64,000 nucleotides of DNA, taken from Mercenaria mercenaria. Taxonomy: Eukaryota > Mollusca > Bivalvia > Venerida > Veneridae. The notes under the pieces were generated by a model that saw only the letters and a list, made by a program, of their open reading frames with translations, was not told the DNA's origin and ran no database searches. The DNA lies in contig NC_069363.1 in assembly GCF_021730395.1 (NCBI RefSeq), positions 55,857,001 through 55,921,000 of the forward strand, in the 5' to 3' direction. Made by a program: the position numbers and the translations under genes. Positions 32,801-45,000 of this stretch are shown piece after piece. Numbering within the stretch: the first letter of the stretch is position 1; each line of letters starts with the position of its first letter.

Positions 32801-34514
32801 TTTTTGTGTGTCTTTTGCAGCTAATAACGGTAGTATTACACAAATCCCGTCTTAGGTGAGTTCCCTTTAAGGACCAGACATGTTCTGTTGAATATATATG
32901 TAGAACATTACAGTTATTTTATGTGTACTTACACTTTGCACGCTAAAATTCAGGGAAGCCTCTGGAACTGGAACGTTTTTTTTTTGTACTTTACATTATC
33001 CTCCAGCTAAAATGTTACTAATACTCTTCTGGGGTAATAACTGTTTCTCGTGCTATTTGATAAGGAAAAGGAACACTATTCGTCATAAAAGTGAAAAGAA
33101 AAAGAAAAGTGAAAAAAAGTATTTTAAAGAGCTGAAACCTGTCTGTGGTTACTATTAATTCTAATTCAAGGAACTGCTACTTTACTCCTATCATCTGCTA
33201 AATGTTGAAAATTTCGACTTTACTTTATAAGAATAAATGCATATATTTATTAATAGGGAAAGAACAACACCAAATTAAATGCTATTCCACATAACAGTCC
33301 TGAACATTAGAACAGCTGAGCATTTAATACAGGGAATATCTTACGTGAGAAAGAACGGTGGCAATAATATCATAAAATACTTATTTCTCTTCCATTTTGT
33401 AAACAAATGTTTGCATTTCATTACCTGACATTAAGAGCTAAGGAAAAAGTGCATAGTGTTAGATACTAAAAAGAATGGGAATCGATTTAACATTGATTCT
33501 CCCATCATGTAGAACATACGTATTTAAACAAGGCGTTCAGCATGATGTGAGAGCGACGTTCATTTCAGTTTCATGTCCATTTACACGTGCGTCCGATACG
33601 TCAATGTGTAAAATGGCATCTGTAACATCCAGCGCTCTGCAGTTATTGACCCGAACCACTTCTATTCAAAAGGAAATTATGATCATGATTCCCGTAGTTA
33701 CTATAGCCTATGAGGTTTTAATTAACAGGATGGAAATCAGTTTTGTTTACAGGCTGATCGGCGTGCCATAGAAAAGAAGGAAGTAAAAATAAAACATATT
33801 TATCTAATCGTTGGCCATTATGGTATCAGTTCATTTTTTAAATACCACTGAAGTTGTATTTTGTTGTTTAAAAAAGGCACGTAATAACTTTAAAGTAGTA
33901 CATAAGTTGAAAAAACTTTTAAGTACTAGTTATCTGATAGAAGTGAATACAATACGAATAACATTTCCCTCGGCCGTGTTAACCGCAATTTGGGGTCTTT
34001 CTGTAGGATATTTCCAAAGATTTTAACTATGGTTAATGTAGCAGTTTCAATCCTATAAATGTTCTCTCGCATGTAGAGACTTAATACATACAAAAAATTG
34101 AAAATAAATAAATTTTTTTTTCTGCTAAAATATTTATACCCTGTTGATGTCCAGGTAGAATGATACAAATTATTAAGATATTGACAGACTTTATCGAACA
34201 AGTGGGTGTCTACGCACAAGAAAAAGCATTTCATTTACGATTTCCAAAATTACTAGAAAAACATTTGAGACATCACTGCCGGTCAGAATCCATATTTTGT
34301 TATTCAAATATATTGATAAACGTGCATGTATTAGAAATGTACACGAATGAAAAAAGTTTTTCTTCAAAACAAATTGACCAGTTTTTAAAAGGGTATATTG
34401 TAATTAACATTAAAATGCTGTATAGAATGTTTCTGATTAATATAAGAACAAACAAGAGCTGTTAGGGAACAGCTACGTTTGATCATATAGAAGTTTGATC
34501 AGATAGAATAAATT
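32801..34514. other. Intergenic, nothing firmly recognised
   Basis: Contains several 70-100-codon frames (33475-33771, 33811-34026, 34160-34465) without motifs or splice support. Part of 33560-33640 repeats a block from 26430-26520, which argues for a dispersed repeat rather than a gene. Confidence 0.4.
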
Positions 34515-34529
34515 ATATCCTTCAAAAGT

Positions 34530-34799
34530 GCCCCAGGTGGTTCTGGGACGATTTATGTATGAAAGGAATTGGAACCACTGCCTTACCCTTGCATGATCGT
34601 AAGAGGCCACTAATAGGGTCTTAACACTTGGTTTTGATGTAACTCTGTGATTCCAGCAGGTATGCAAATTTTGATTCCATACCTCATGTTTTTATTTCGA
34701 TGTAAATGAGATGTGAAACCAAAATTTGTAGTCCTGTTTGGCGCCATATAACCTATACTGTGTTGGTGCGCCGTAAAACCCAAATAAATAAATAAATGA
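34530..34799 (+). mobile_element. SINE C with perfect 15-bp target duplication
   Basis: Flanked by ATATCCTTCAAAAGT on both sides (34515-34529 and 34800-34814). Internal motifs are CCACTGCCTTACCCTTGCAT, GATCGTAAGAGGCCACTAAT, GTCCTGTTTGGCGCCATATA and GTTGGTGCGCCGTAAAACCC with an (AAAT)n tail. The tail is shared with SINE family A. Identical flanks suggest a recent insertion. Confidence 0.85.
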
Positions 34800-35980
34800 A
34801 TATCCTTCAAAAGTAAAGAACGCAACGAGGCAACATAATAGCAGACATGGTTTGACTGAATCTGCTTCTAAAAGATAATGAATGTAGATCTTCTCTTATG
34901 GCCCATATTGCCCGCTTAAGCTGAATTCATAAACATTGATCCCAAAGAACCAGAAAATATTACACCATTGAGTTCAAGGATGTTACGTCGTTTTTACAGT
35001 CACCACACGGCACTTCAACACTGCTGATGTGATAGTTGATAAAATCTATAAGTAGATACGTTGGAATTATAAGGACGCAACTAAGCAAAATAACAGCAGA
35101 CTCGGTTAAGTAAGAAGGTGACAGCAATTTAGAATTTCTCCTCAAACTTAGAGTCTAAAGTGTATGCAAGATCTTTAAAAAAAAAAAAAGCCGAAAAAAA
35201 AATGAAATATGTGTATTGACTTTCAGATCATCACATTGAACAAGTGTGTGAAATTTCTTTGATTAGTGGTAATTGAGATACGTATACAAATACAGAAATA
35301 CTAAGTAAAACCGGTATAGTTAGGTGAAGAAACAACAACACAGAGTTATCAAACATGTGCGTTGCATGTCAGGACATCACATTGACCAAGTATACATACA
35401 AAATTTGCTTATTCGCAAACGTGGTATAACTTTGAAAAAAGCAAAACAAAATTTTGACACCTATGTAGTGCATGTCTGGTTTCAATTCATTCCGACCGGT
35501 GGTTACAGAAGCACCCGCTTGCATACATTAACTTAACCAAAACGCATATCGTTATAAAAAAGCAAAATAAACCAAAAGAACCTTGGCACTGCATATTAGA
35601 TCGTTACAGTGAATGTATGTATGATTTACTGATGTACTAAATTGCATCCAAAATCTTAACAAAACTGAGACGCCGATGCCTACGACGGGTATGTGCAATA
35701 GCTCTACTTGTTCTGCGGATAGTCGAGCTAATTTAAAAAAAAATGTAAATATATTTTTTTCAGAAAAACTAGCATAATATAATAAATAGAAATAAATCAC
35801 CACCAGTACTTAACAAATACTCTATTCAATTTCTTAGAGAAAACTGGCGCGTAATTCAACTACAAAAACAGTTAAATTCCCTCACGTAATTTTTTGATAT
35901 CCATGAAAGATAAAATAACACATTCACGATAACATGCGTACAAATTACTATACTCCAAATATAGATTTACAAAACTTTCT

Positions 35981-36367
35981 TTGTCCTGTATGAAATCTTT
36001 AAAAACTGAAACAAGTTTCGAGTTGACATATGCACAATATACCCCTTTAAAGATGCCTTTAAATGCTAATTTACTTTACATCATTCACGAAACAATTGTT
36101 GTCAAAATGCCAAACTTGTCGCAAGCTGTCGGGGATTTTCCAAATTTAGTTTTTTATAGAAGAATACGTATTGACACCGAAGATGCACATTTAAAAAATC
36201 TTAAAGTGCGCCACAACTTTTTTACTATAGCTGACTTTTCAGCTATTAAAGAAAACAAAGATAACGGATGTACAGACAGCATCTACAATGAGTTGGAAAT
36301 TAAAAATGACAATAGCTCTAAGACTACACTAAAACTCAAAGTTATTTTAAGAAATACTTTGCTGTAA
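35981..36367 (+). CDS. Unrecognised 128-codon ORF, possible CABIT relic
   Basis: This is the longest open frame between copies 2 and 3 outside repeats. Part of it, MPLNANLLYIIHETIVVKMP then NLSQAVGDFPN and RRIRIDTED, can be laid on the CABIT block of exon 1 (VPLNYKGKLKVLRNI, SVRELATDFP, ENFKVTTEE). The C-terminal part has DSIYNELEI, which resembles the YEEI-type tyrosine motifs of the GAREM-like last exon. The resemblance is weak and by eye only. It could be a diverged CABIT gene fragment, an unrelated small gene, or chance. Confidence 0.3.
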   Translation: MSCMKSLKTETSFELTYAQYTPLKMPLNANLLYIIHETIVVKMPNLSQAVGDFPNLVFYRRIRIDTEDAHLKNLKVRHNFFTIADFSAIKENKDNGCTDSIYNELEIKNDNSSKTTLKLKVILRNTLL

Positions 36368-37430
36368 AATGGTATTCGCTATATACTTTCTTGTTGGTAT
36401 ATTCAGTAGGTTAAGTCTTTTGAAATTAATCGTCGTGATAGAGCTATCAGAACCAAATGCACTGTTGAACAATAACAAACTGCACGTTATAATGCGTAAG
36501 TATCATAATTCTGTAGACTCATAAAAAGAGATAGATCACAGATACTGGTGTTTATTCAGTATGGCATTATTAATTAATTAATTAATGTCCGTTTTGGGAG
36601 CTAGGAAGCTATCGTGGTGGCATTGGTAACGCCTTAGGGCGCCCCGATCACATAACTTGTCTCGAAAATGTGATTTTGCCATGCTACCTTGTTAGAAATA
36701 CAAAAAACTATACAACTTTATTTTGATCTATTGTATGCCTTGTAAAAAAAAGCGTACATGGCAATTTTATATAAGATGTAGGAATATTTCTTGGTCAGTA
36801 ATGTGAAGGTGGTAGAAAGGCCAAGAGTGTTGTTGTTGTGAATATGAATGGCATTTTTCCCGTACTAAAAGTCAGTGTTGTTCTATTTTCTGCCATGACT
36901 TATAAGAAGCAGAATGATTATAAAAGGATCATTTCTGTAAAATTATTCTGAAATCAGGTCAACATTTTCTGACTAGAAATTTGAAAAGTTATCCATTATA
37001 GGTATGGTGGAGCATAACATTTACGAAATGTATTCACAAAAATCCTCAAAATTTTGTATCTGTTAATTGTATTCAGAAAGTGTACAACTCTATACATTTT
37101 GGAAAGTTATTTTAAAGTAGAATGCGCCACCTAGCGATTTTATGACTGCAAAATGTCTTACCCATCACCATCAGTTTGAACAAAGCTTACAGCTAGAAAT
37201 GACCCGCTGTATCTCACGTTGTTCTGCGATTTAAACAGCATTTCATGTTTCAGGGAACTGCATTACAGAATTTGATAGCTGTCCTCAAATTAATGTTACA
37301 CCCTGATATATGTTGTGACAGAGAGTTATATCCCTTAAACCATACACAAAGCGTCATGAAATTGAAACAACTATTTCTTATCTTCAAAAGCCTGTAATGT
37401 GGTTCCCTACAGAAGGTAATAGTCCAATTA
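36368..37430. other. Intergenic, nothing recognised
   Basis: AT-rich, with a TTAA-type short repeat at 36568-36586. No open frame of interest. Confidence 0.4.
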
Positions 37431-37761
37431 GGCCTAAAAAAAGTTCTTTGTTTCCAGTAACATGCTCAAAAAATTAGAGTAGGTAGGTCGGAATTTTTTT
37501 TTTGAATTTGTTTTTAATTATATTAAGTGAGACTTTTCTGAAACTAGTTTTGTGCCAAAAAATGAATATAAATAAGGGGGTTATGTCTTTAAAGCATCAG
37601 TAAGTTAATTTCTAACACCACTGACCAAGTTTAAAGCATAAAAAGTGCAGTTTTGCAACTTTTTGTTAGAAAAAAAATCTCCAAGGCCATAAAAACATTT
37701 AGGGTCGGGCATAAAATTTAGGGTAGGTCGGGATACCGGAAACAAACATTTTTTTACGCCT
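37431..37761. mobile_element. MITE-like element with ~25-bp terminal inverted repeats
   Basis: The left end (37431-37457: GGCCTAAAAAAAGTTCTTTG, TTTCCAG) is the inverse of the right end (37736-37760: CCGGAAACAAACATTTTTTT, ACGCC) with a few mismatches. Inside, GTAGGTCGG near 37481 recurs at about 37724. No transposase. Confidence 0.6.
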
Positions 37762-37827
37762 TAGCTCTACAATACCCCATAAACTCATTTCCAGGTTGGG
37801 ACTACCACATGCAACTGGAAGGCACCA

Positions 37828-38042
37828 TTAACCCTTACCATGCTGGACACGATAGATTCTGCCTTTGCCGACCTTTGCATATCATGATCTGCCTGCACAT
37901 CCGTGCAGTCTGATCATGATCTGCACTGTTCGCCATTCAGTCAGTATCATTTTGGTAAGCACCCCTTTTAACAGTTAGTGGTACTGTCCAAATTGAAAGA
38001 CGGAGAAGTTCATTATAAAAACTTAGCAGGGTAAGGGTTAAA
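37828..38042 (+). mobile_element. Foldback/MITE F2, copy upstream of copy 3
   Basis: Ends TTAACCCTTA...TAAGGGTTAA. Internal blocks are GATTCTGCCTTTGCCGACC, GCAGTCTGATCATGATCTGC, ACTGTTCGCCATTCAGTCAG and TACTGTCCAAATTGAAAGA. The same element lies inverted at 39049-39263, on the other side of exon 1. Confidence 0.8.
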
Positions 38043-38416
38043 TTTCGACTAACATGTGTATTCTGATGTAGTTTCCAGGACACTATATAAAAACTAAAAT
38101 ATCAAAATAAAGCATAAACCATTTGTGGGTAATCCCAGGTATAAACTATTAGATAACACTACACAATCAATGATAGGTGCATATAAATAGTAACGCTCAA
38201 GGTCTATTATGCGATCCAGGAAGATTTATTCTGTTTTTGAAACTATTGAATTTTGATCATAAATCTAATGTAATGCACTTTTGTTTTGTTTAATCCGTTC
38301 AGTTTATAATGTAATCATCTTATTTGTTAAGCTAACTTTGTTGCAACTGGATTCAGTGTTTTTTCTTTAGATATTTTAACGATAATTCTCGAGAAAAGGA
38401 GTTAAGACATAACAAA

Positions 38417-39039
38417 ATGAATAAGGAATTGCAGTGGTCCTCGGAGAGCTATCGGTTAGATAAAGTGAAAGAAATATTTGGTCTGCCTTGCGTGGTAAGA
38501 TTGGAAGAAGGCTATATGCCGCCTGACGAGTCGGAAGAATTTGCCCAAGGAGACATTATCACTCTCGACGTAGAAGTTCCTTCCGACAAAGTGGGCGCTT
38601 ATTTTATAAAATGGAACGTGCAAGAAGTTGAAACCAAGAGTACCCGTTCTCCAGATTATGGAATCATAGCATCGGATAACCAAGAAATTTTCTTACCTCA
38701 CAGTTACGATGGTAAACTTAAAGTCATGAAAGCTATTACTAAAGTCAATGGTATAAAAGAGCTCGCCAAAATATTTCCAGGAAAAGCTGAACTGGAAGGG
38801 GACATGAAGATAAAAACGAACAAAGGTGAATCAGTTAAACTTACTAAAGGCACAACAATTGAACTTGACAGAGTGATACCCGGGTCAACGTATGGCGCAC
38901 AAAATGAACCAGATAAGCTGGTTATTCAGTTTGAGCATTCTAATGAAACTAAAGTAGCTGCATTACCTTTTAATATGAAAGGTAAATTTCACACGAGAGA
39001 AGATAAGAAAAAATATACCATCAAAGAAGCAATTGACAG
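38417..39039 (+). CDS. GAREM-like: Copy 3 exon 1: N-terminal CABIT half
   Basis: Starts MNKELQWSSESYRLDKVKE. Blocks: FGLPCVVRLEEGY, FLPHSYDGKLKVMKAI, ELAKIFPGKAEL, ELDRVIPGSTYG, PFNMKGKFH and YTIKEAID. Ends in phase 2 at GACAG|GTTTGT, a weaker donor than the GTGAGT of copy 2. Confidence 0.88.
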
Positions 39040-42000
39040 GTTTGTATTTTAACCCTTATCCTGCTACATTTCTATAATGGACTTGTCCATCTTTCAATTT
39101 GAACAGTACCATTAACTGTTAAATGAGATGCTTACCTAAAAGATACTGACTGAATAGCGAACAGTGCAGATCATGATCACACTGCACAGATTAGCAGGCT
39201 GATCATTATCTACACTGTTCGCAGAGGCAGAATCAATCGTGTTCAGCATGATAAGGATAAAGTTCATGTATAAAAAGGTTTGATAATTTCAAAATGCCAA
39301 AAAAGATTGTTTCCTTATTTGCAAATCCAATTTGCTGTCTTTATAGGTATATGTTCAACAAGTAAATAAGGTCTAAATAAAGTTCAAAATGGTTTGTAAG
39401 TGCAGTAAAATATGTTTATTCAAATAAGCCTTTGTGTCATCTTAACATACTGCATTATTATTCAAGGTATTTTCATCAGTAGCAGTTTTGCAGTAACTTT
39501 ATTAACCAAATAACAAAGACTTGTAGGTTTTTTATTCTTGAGAAATAATCGGCACATGCTTTTGGATTATATGGCTGTTCAAATCGATGGGTACATTCAA
39601 ACCGTCTAAATATAATTGTTGCTGTTCTCCTTCATAAATATTTGTTATTACCCATGTTTGAAAAACTCAAGATACATCATTTTAAACTCAAAACAATAGA
39701 AACTTCAGTAAGGAAGTTTAACCTCACTTTATAATATATTGTACATTCTATACATAGTTTTATTATTCATAATATTCATTGCCTTTCTTGTTTGTCATTA
39801 TTGTAATACTGGCCTAACATAGGCACAAACTGGTTTAAACATGTAGCATATTTTGTTCATATATAAGCTAGGGATGCCTTAGATATATCTGAATCAGCGT
39901 TGTTTCGGAAATGTCTTTTGCTCCATGGCGGTTATTGTCGTATGAATGTTTCAGGCAATATATCAATTTAGTCATAGATTATTGCGCATATGCATATTTT
40001 TAATTATCATTCTGTTGTTGTTGTTTTTTTTAAAAAAGATCAAACAATGATCTAAAATTACAAGACATATTTATTGCTGTTTTTGTTTATGTTTTATGAC
40101 TGTATTTCCCCAAGCTAAAATTAGTAGTTTCGTCTTTCATTCAAAACTGAAGAGCTCGACAAGTGTTCATTTGATCATTCAATAAAGGAAATTAATGCAG
40201 TTTCAGTATATACATTCCTATAATTCTTTTATAAACATGGATATTTTATATTGCTATGTCTAAAATATAGCTAACGGGAGTTATTTCAAAAGATCATTTC
40301 TAAGCGGTGCTATGAAATGGAGTCTTGGTGATAGCATGACTCAACAATAACCATAAAATATAGCGTAGTGTTGACGTAACAAAATGTACATATAAACGAA
40401 CTAGCTAATTTATATGAGAGAAATGTTTCTGTAAAATAAGAAAAGGCAATGTAAATAGTTCTGTAAGTAAATATACTTTACAACTGAACGTCATAAATTA
40501 TTTTATCGCTTAGATAAGACTTTTTGTAGTACACTAAAAAAATAAAAACGAAACATCATTTTTTTGCCATACCTGACGCTTGACCTTTGTAGATCTAGAT
40601 TTAGATTTTTATTGAAAGCCTTGGCCTCATAGAGGCATCGGGCCAAAAACATCATAACAATTAACACAAATAGCAAGACATATCAAACTAATAGATAATA
40701 CACTTATAGGAATGAAAGCACAGTGCATATACAGTATACATAGACACCTGAGCCAGTATAACAATTTTAGAATTGAATACAGACATTTATATAGTAGAAA
40801 AGAGCTAATTGAATTTTTTCATAATGTGTTTACAAAAGACTGCTAACTTTGTTTCTTTCAGTATTATTCATCACCTTTGAAAACTTGATAGTATTTGGGT
40901 TAATAACAAATTCTTCTGAAATGTATTTTTTCTTTCTTGTTTGAAATAGTCACAACAAAACAGAAAGTGAAATCCATCACCTAATGAATCAGAATTACAA
41001 AGATTATAAGTTCTTTGATCCCTAGGAATACTGTGAAATCTGCCCTTTTCAACTGGGAGGTTATGATTAACACATCGGTAACAAAACAAATTTTTGGCTA
41101 AATTATTTGGTAAAATGTCTAAATATTTTTCACAAACAAAATTATCTTTAAACATTCTATAAATCAGACATTGACTTGAATCAAAAATATTACTATGCCA
41201 ATTTTGCATATATCTATCTTTGAGCCTAGTTTTAACAATTTTCTTAAACATTGCCGGAGAGTCCTCAGTATTATTTAACCAGTAATTTGATACACCAAGA
41301 GAGTCCAACAAATTATGAATAAACATTAGCCAAGGAAGTTTAAGATCGTTTTCACAATAAAGCTTATATGAGGTATCGTACAATATATGACAATTTTTTC
41401 CTGATTTACTATTCAAAATCTTATTCCAATAACAAAGAACACGACATTTAATATGAACAGATAGAGGTACTGTTACCCCAGGTACAGCACCAAGGTCACC
41501 TAATAACATGCAGTTTGGTGTACTTTGTTTTGCATTAAGAATAAGTTCATAAAATTTAGTTTGAAATTTATCAATTGTATCTATATTTTCTATACCCCAT
41601 ACTTCACTACCATACAATAATATGGGAGCAACCATACTATCAAAAAGATGTAATTGCATACTAACTAGATCCATTTTTCTTGACTTAACAATCACAGAAA
41701 ACATTGCTTTTCTAGCTTGTTCTATAAGATATTCTGTTGTCAATGTAAATTTACCATTAAAAGAGAACCTAACTCCAAGATAAGAAAAATAAACAATTTC
41801 TAAAATGTTGCCATCAAATTTAAAAGACTGAATATTGTATAGACCTCTTTTACTTTTCAAAAAAAAAAAAAACAACAATTTTGGTTTTGGAATGGCTAAC
41901 TTGCAGATGCCATAAATTGCAGTAATCTGACATTGCATCAAGTGTTTTTTTTTTTGAAGTTCTGTAGCTGATTCTGAAACAATTTCAGTGTCATCAGCAT

Positions 42001-45000
42001 TTAAGAATATATAACTTGAAATATAGTTCTACATCCGAATCGCTCAATGTTTGTTTTACAATGTTAGATAATAAATCTAACCCATTATAGTGATTAGATA
42101 AGAACTGATTTAAATCATTCAAAAATAAGGGGAAAAAAACTGGCAATAGATTTTCACTTTGACGTACACCTGTTTGGCTTGTGAAAAATTCAGACATCTT
42201 ACTGAAAGAGTTTGTCTCAATACAAGATTTAGCTTTTATATACATCTTCTTCTTCTTCTTGTCGTTCGCGACTACACTGTCAGACCAGTAGCCTCGATGA
42301 AACTTGTGGTTTGCCGCAGATCCTCAATGCCTCCATACAGTTTCTGGTGGATTGAGGTAGTGCCTTGATGATGGTGACTTTTTCCTAGTAACTCACAGGT
42401 CGTCACCTAAACGCAACAAAGTCGTATCTTATTATGAATTTATAGTAAGATACGACTTTGTTGCGTTGAGGTGACGAGGTTCTGTTGGTTGTTCTGACTG
42501 AGCTCCTAGCTTAGCCAGTTTGTCTGCTTCTTCATTGCCTGCAATTCCACAATGGGATCGAATCCACTGAAGTGTTACTTTGCAGGTTATATGCAGGCTC
42601 TGCATTCTCCTGGCTAGCTGCGGAGCTTTATTGTTGATCAGAGCTTCCATGACAGACAGTGCATCTGTGAGAAAGACGACTGAGGAGCTTTCTTCTGCCG
42701 AGTCTTCAACCATTGAGACGGCCATCATGAGTGCTTCAGTCTCTGCCTTGTAATTGCTGCAGTGTTTTCCTTTGGCTGCATGTAGTGTTTCTCACTTGCC
42801 AGATGGGTATTGAATGAAAATTCCTGCTCCTCCATCTTTGACGGCGCATTTGGCTGATCCGTCTGTATAGACATGAGTCCATGATTCCGGAGGATAGCCT
42901 TCATTGATCATAGCAAGTGTGAGGCTATTCCGAATGCCTTCATCCTCTTGCTTCCCGCGGTCAAGACGGCGAACAGCAAGTCTCACAGTCACTGAGGACA
43001 GATCATTCGCTAGTGGGTTTATAATGTCTTCACTACCTAGGGGAGTCGTTGGTATGCTCAGCTCAGTTTTGAACTCTCGGTTGAGTTTTTTTGCCACATG
43101 TACGAAGCTGCTACGTTTGAGCCGATCCTTTGTGTAGCCATCTAGTTTGGCTTTCATGGGATGGTCTTGAAAAGACCTGAACTTCTCTGCTTGAAGCAGA
43201 ACCTTTGCATGTCTTCTGTCTTGTAACGGCTGTGTGCCTGTTAGCTTCTCTATGAAGGAGATTGATGTAGACTTTATAGCACCTGTCATGATCCGCAATG
43301 CTTGGTTCTGAACCTTGTCTAAAGCCTGTTGGTTAGTTTTGGCAGTAGTGGACCAGGCAGTTGAGGTATACTCTAAATGGGGTTTCACTTTTCCCTGATA
43401 TACTGTCTTGAGTATTTGCTCATTTGCACCCCATTGCGCATCATGGAAAGCTTCCTACGGGCCTTCCCTTCTGCTTGACTAATGGGGGGCTTCCAGGTTA
43501 GCCGTTTGTCAAAGGTCACTCCGAGGTATTTTGCCTCGTCTGCTTCAATCAGCGAAGTATTTCCCATCTTGATTTTACCCGCCCTCTGCTTTGACGACAG
43601 GGAGAATAGTGTGGTGGACGATTTCTCTGTATTGATCGATACACACCAATCTTCAGCCCAAGCTGAAAGCTTGTTAATGGCTTCTTGCATCCTGTATGTG
43701 GCTGTAGTGGCATGTCCTTCCTTACACCATAACACCAGATCGTCAGCGTAGAGAGCAGCCTTAACTCCTTTCGGTAGTTCAGACACCAGATTATTGATGA
43801 AAAGCAAGAAGAGTGTAGGGGATAAGACTCCGCCTTGTGGGACACCATGACGCAACAGGACCTTCCTACTAGTAGCATGTTCTAAACTGACTCTTGCTCT
43901 CCTGTTTTGGAGGTATGACTTAATCCACCTCAACATGTGACCTCCTACTCCAGTCCTCATCAGCTTGACGAGGAGTTCATCAGTCCAGACTTTGTCAAAC
44001 GCCCTCTGCAGATCAATCCATGCTGTAAGCACGACTTTCTGCTCTTGGAAGGCGTCCTCTATCTCTTGCGATAGATAAGTGGTCTGGTCCTCATTGGAGC
44101 GGAATTGTCTGAAGCCAGCTTGTTGCGTTGCGAATAGGTTGTTAGTCTCAATGTACCACTTCAGGCATGCATTCACAATCCTCTCCATGGTCTTTCCAAC
44201 ACAGCTGGTTAGGCTGATTGGGTGGAAGCTTGCAGCCTTCTTTGGATCCTTCCCTTTCTTGTGGATGGGGATCATGACTGCCTCTTTCCATATCTGTGGA
44301 AGCAGTCCTTGTGTCCAGCTGTAGTTGTACATTTCCAGGATTTCATTTGCGACTCCATCTGGTCCGGGAGACTTCTTTGCTTCATGTATTCTGGTGTCAC
44401 TTGGCTTGTCTGCCTTTCCTTTTTTTCTCTTCGGGCTTCCCTTTGCCGTTCCCTGTTGATGGGGATGTTGGAAACATCTTTGTAGTTAGAGGCAAAAGTG
44501 TTTGTCGCTTGTTTACCCGTTAACAGTTCACCATTCTCTTCCAAAGTTACTGAGCCTCTTCCTGTTTCTTCATCGTTCAGCTGACTCGTCAATCTCCACA
44601 GTTTTGGCCATCTCGCCCTAGGTTGAGCGAGGCTGTTTTGTTTCTCCAGCTCTTCCTCTGTGCTTCCCGTTTGTGCCTGAGGAATCTGGCCTTGGCTAGC
44701 TGTAGAGAGAGATTACTTTCTTGTGAGGGATTGTTTTCTGCTTCCTCCCTGGCTTCTAATAACTTTGCCTGTAGATTCTCCATCTTATCACTCCAGTAGG
44801 GCTTATAGTCCTTTCTTGCTCCTCTTGGAATGGCGCTGTAAGCAGCCTTAAGTATACTGGCGTTGAAGTCTTTCACAACCCGGTTGATGTCTCTACCTTC
44901 CACTCTGATGTCTTTACAGAGCTCATCACTCAGACTTTGGTAAAAGGTCCACCCACCTGGCTTTCTTGTAGTTCCATCTGGGGATGTACGGTGAAGTAAA

